Shown piece after piece: positions 24,742 to 24,982 of a DNA stretch of 24,982 bases. Source of the stretch: a virus; the IMG/VR virus record IMGVR_UViG_3300028228_000215, positions 1-24,982 of that record; one strand, written 5' to 3'. Below the pieces are notes generated by a model. That model searched no databases. It was not told the origin of the DNA and saw nothing but the letters and a program-made list of their open reading frames with translations. The first letter of the stretch is position 1, and each line of letters begins with the position of its first letter. Made by a program: the position numbers and the translations under genes.

Positions 24742-24982
24742 GTTCACGATGGTTCAGCATATCAAACAGGTGCTGTTATTCAGTATGGTGGTAATTCATA
24801 TGTAGCAATTGTAAATAATCAAAATGAATATCCAGCTACAACAAGTGGTTCGGCTAACGACACAAAATGGCAACAATTAAGTGAAGGTTTAAACTGGAGA
24901 AGTACATATGCTGCCGGTACAACTTATAATATTGGTGATACAGTAGAATATAGTTCTAGTTCATATGTAATAGTATAACTAA
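24742..24982 (+). other. In-frame continuation of the carbohydrate-binding fibre after the TAG
   Basis: In the same frame the sequence reads VHDGSAYQTGAVIQYGGNSY, then NDTKWQQLSEGLNWRSTYAA and TTYNIGDTVEYSSSSYVIV, so it completes repeat 5 and most of repeat 6. A TAA at 24976-24978 ends the frame near the window edge. No new start or ribosome site is seen at the boundary. The segment is best read as part of the same protein, separated by one substitution or by read-through. Confidence 0.65.

Noticed and set aside
1-24982. Search for tRNA genes, integrase or attachment sites
   Set aside because: No cloverleaf-like sequence, integrase motif or att-type repeat was seen; gaps are too short for tRNAs outside the disrupted genes.

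Overview
The window is a piece of a T4-like (myovirus) marine phage genome. All recognisable genes lie on the + strand, tightly packed and AT-rich. The landmarks are the start of a T4-type portal protein (gp20), a baseplate wedge protein gp8, a 2,045-residue DUF4815-type structural protein, many tail-fibre-like proteins of the cyanophage/pelagiphage kind, and T4-type late promoter boxes (TATAAATA) in the small gaps before several structural genes. The low GC and the glycine-rich tail protein suggest a host such as Pelagibacter (SAR11) or Prochlorococcus. The host cannot be fixed from sequence alone.

Layout. (1) 1-336: C-terminal end of a tape-measure-like structural protein. (2) 344 to about 892: N-terminal third of gp20, broken by frameshifts, then joined within glycine-rich coding sequence to the C-terminal part of a glycine-rich tail protein (about 893-1436). 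GC also drops near this join, so the first 0.9 kb may come from a different genome, by chimeric assembly or recombination. (3) 1436-1830: small tail protein, frameshifted. (4) 1883-11617: clean virion block with gp8, the giant DUF4815 protein, a short coiled-coil protein and two tail-fibre-like proteins. (5) 11630-19825: accessory enzyme island with a sugar-nucleotide epimerase-like SDR, an unknown protein, two DxD glycosyltransferase-like genes, a methyltransferase-like gene, a nitroreductase-like gene, a radical SAM protein, a short SDR, an Asp/Asn hydroxylase-like oxygenase, a small unknown gene, a fatty acid desaturase, a possible GNAT protein and a TauD-like dioxygenase. Most of these overlap their neighbour at the start/stop, as in a translationally coupled operon, and part of the island has the lowest GC in the window. 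(6) 19859-24982: second structural block of small virion proteins, a 568-residue tail fibre, a small paralogue of it, and a carbohydrate-binding-repeat fibre interrupted by an in-frame TAG.

How the genes may work together. The two structural blocks make baseplate and host-recognition parts. The island between them could decorate a glycan, a tail protein or the host envelope (epimerase, glycosyltransferases, methyltransferase, oxygenases) and alter lipids (desaturase). That role is inference. A TATAAATA box inside the island, before the desaturase group, would place that group in late expression.

Data quality. At least a dozen genes or gene parts are split by single-base changes, nearly all of them the loss of one A or T in a homopolymer. 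They cluster at 0.6-1.7 kb and 13.1-16.6 kb, with one more at 23.2 kb, while 1.9-12.8 kb is clean. This looks like uncorrected long-read error rather than gene decay. No tRNA, rRNA, CRISPR array, insertion sequence or convincing minus-strand gene was seen. Every gap over about 300 bases is accounted for by a disrupted gene.
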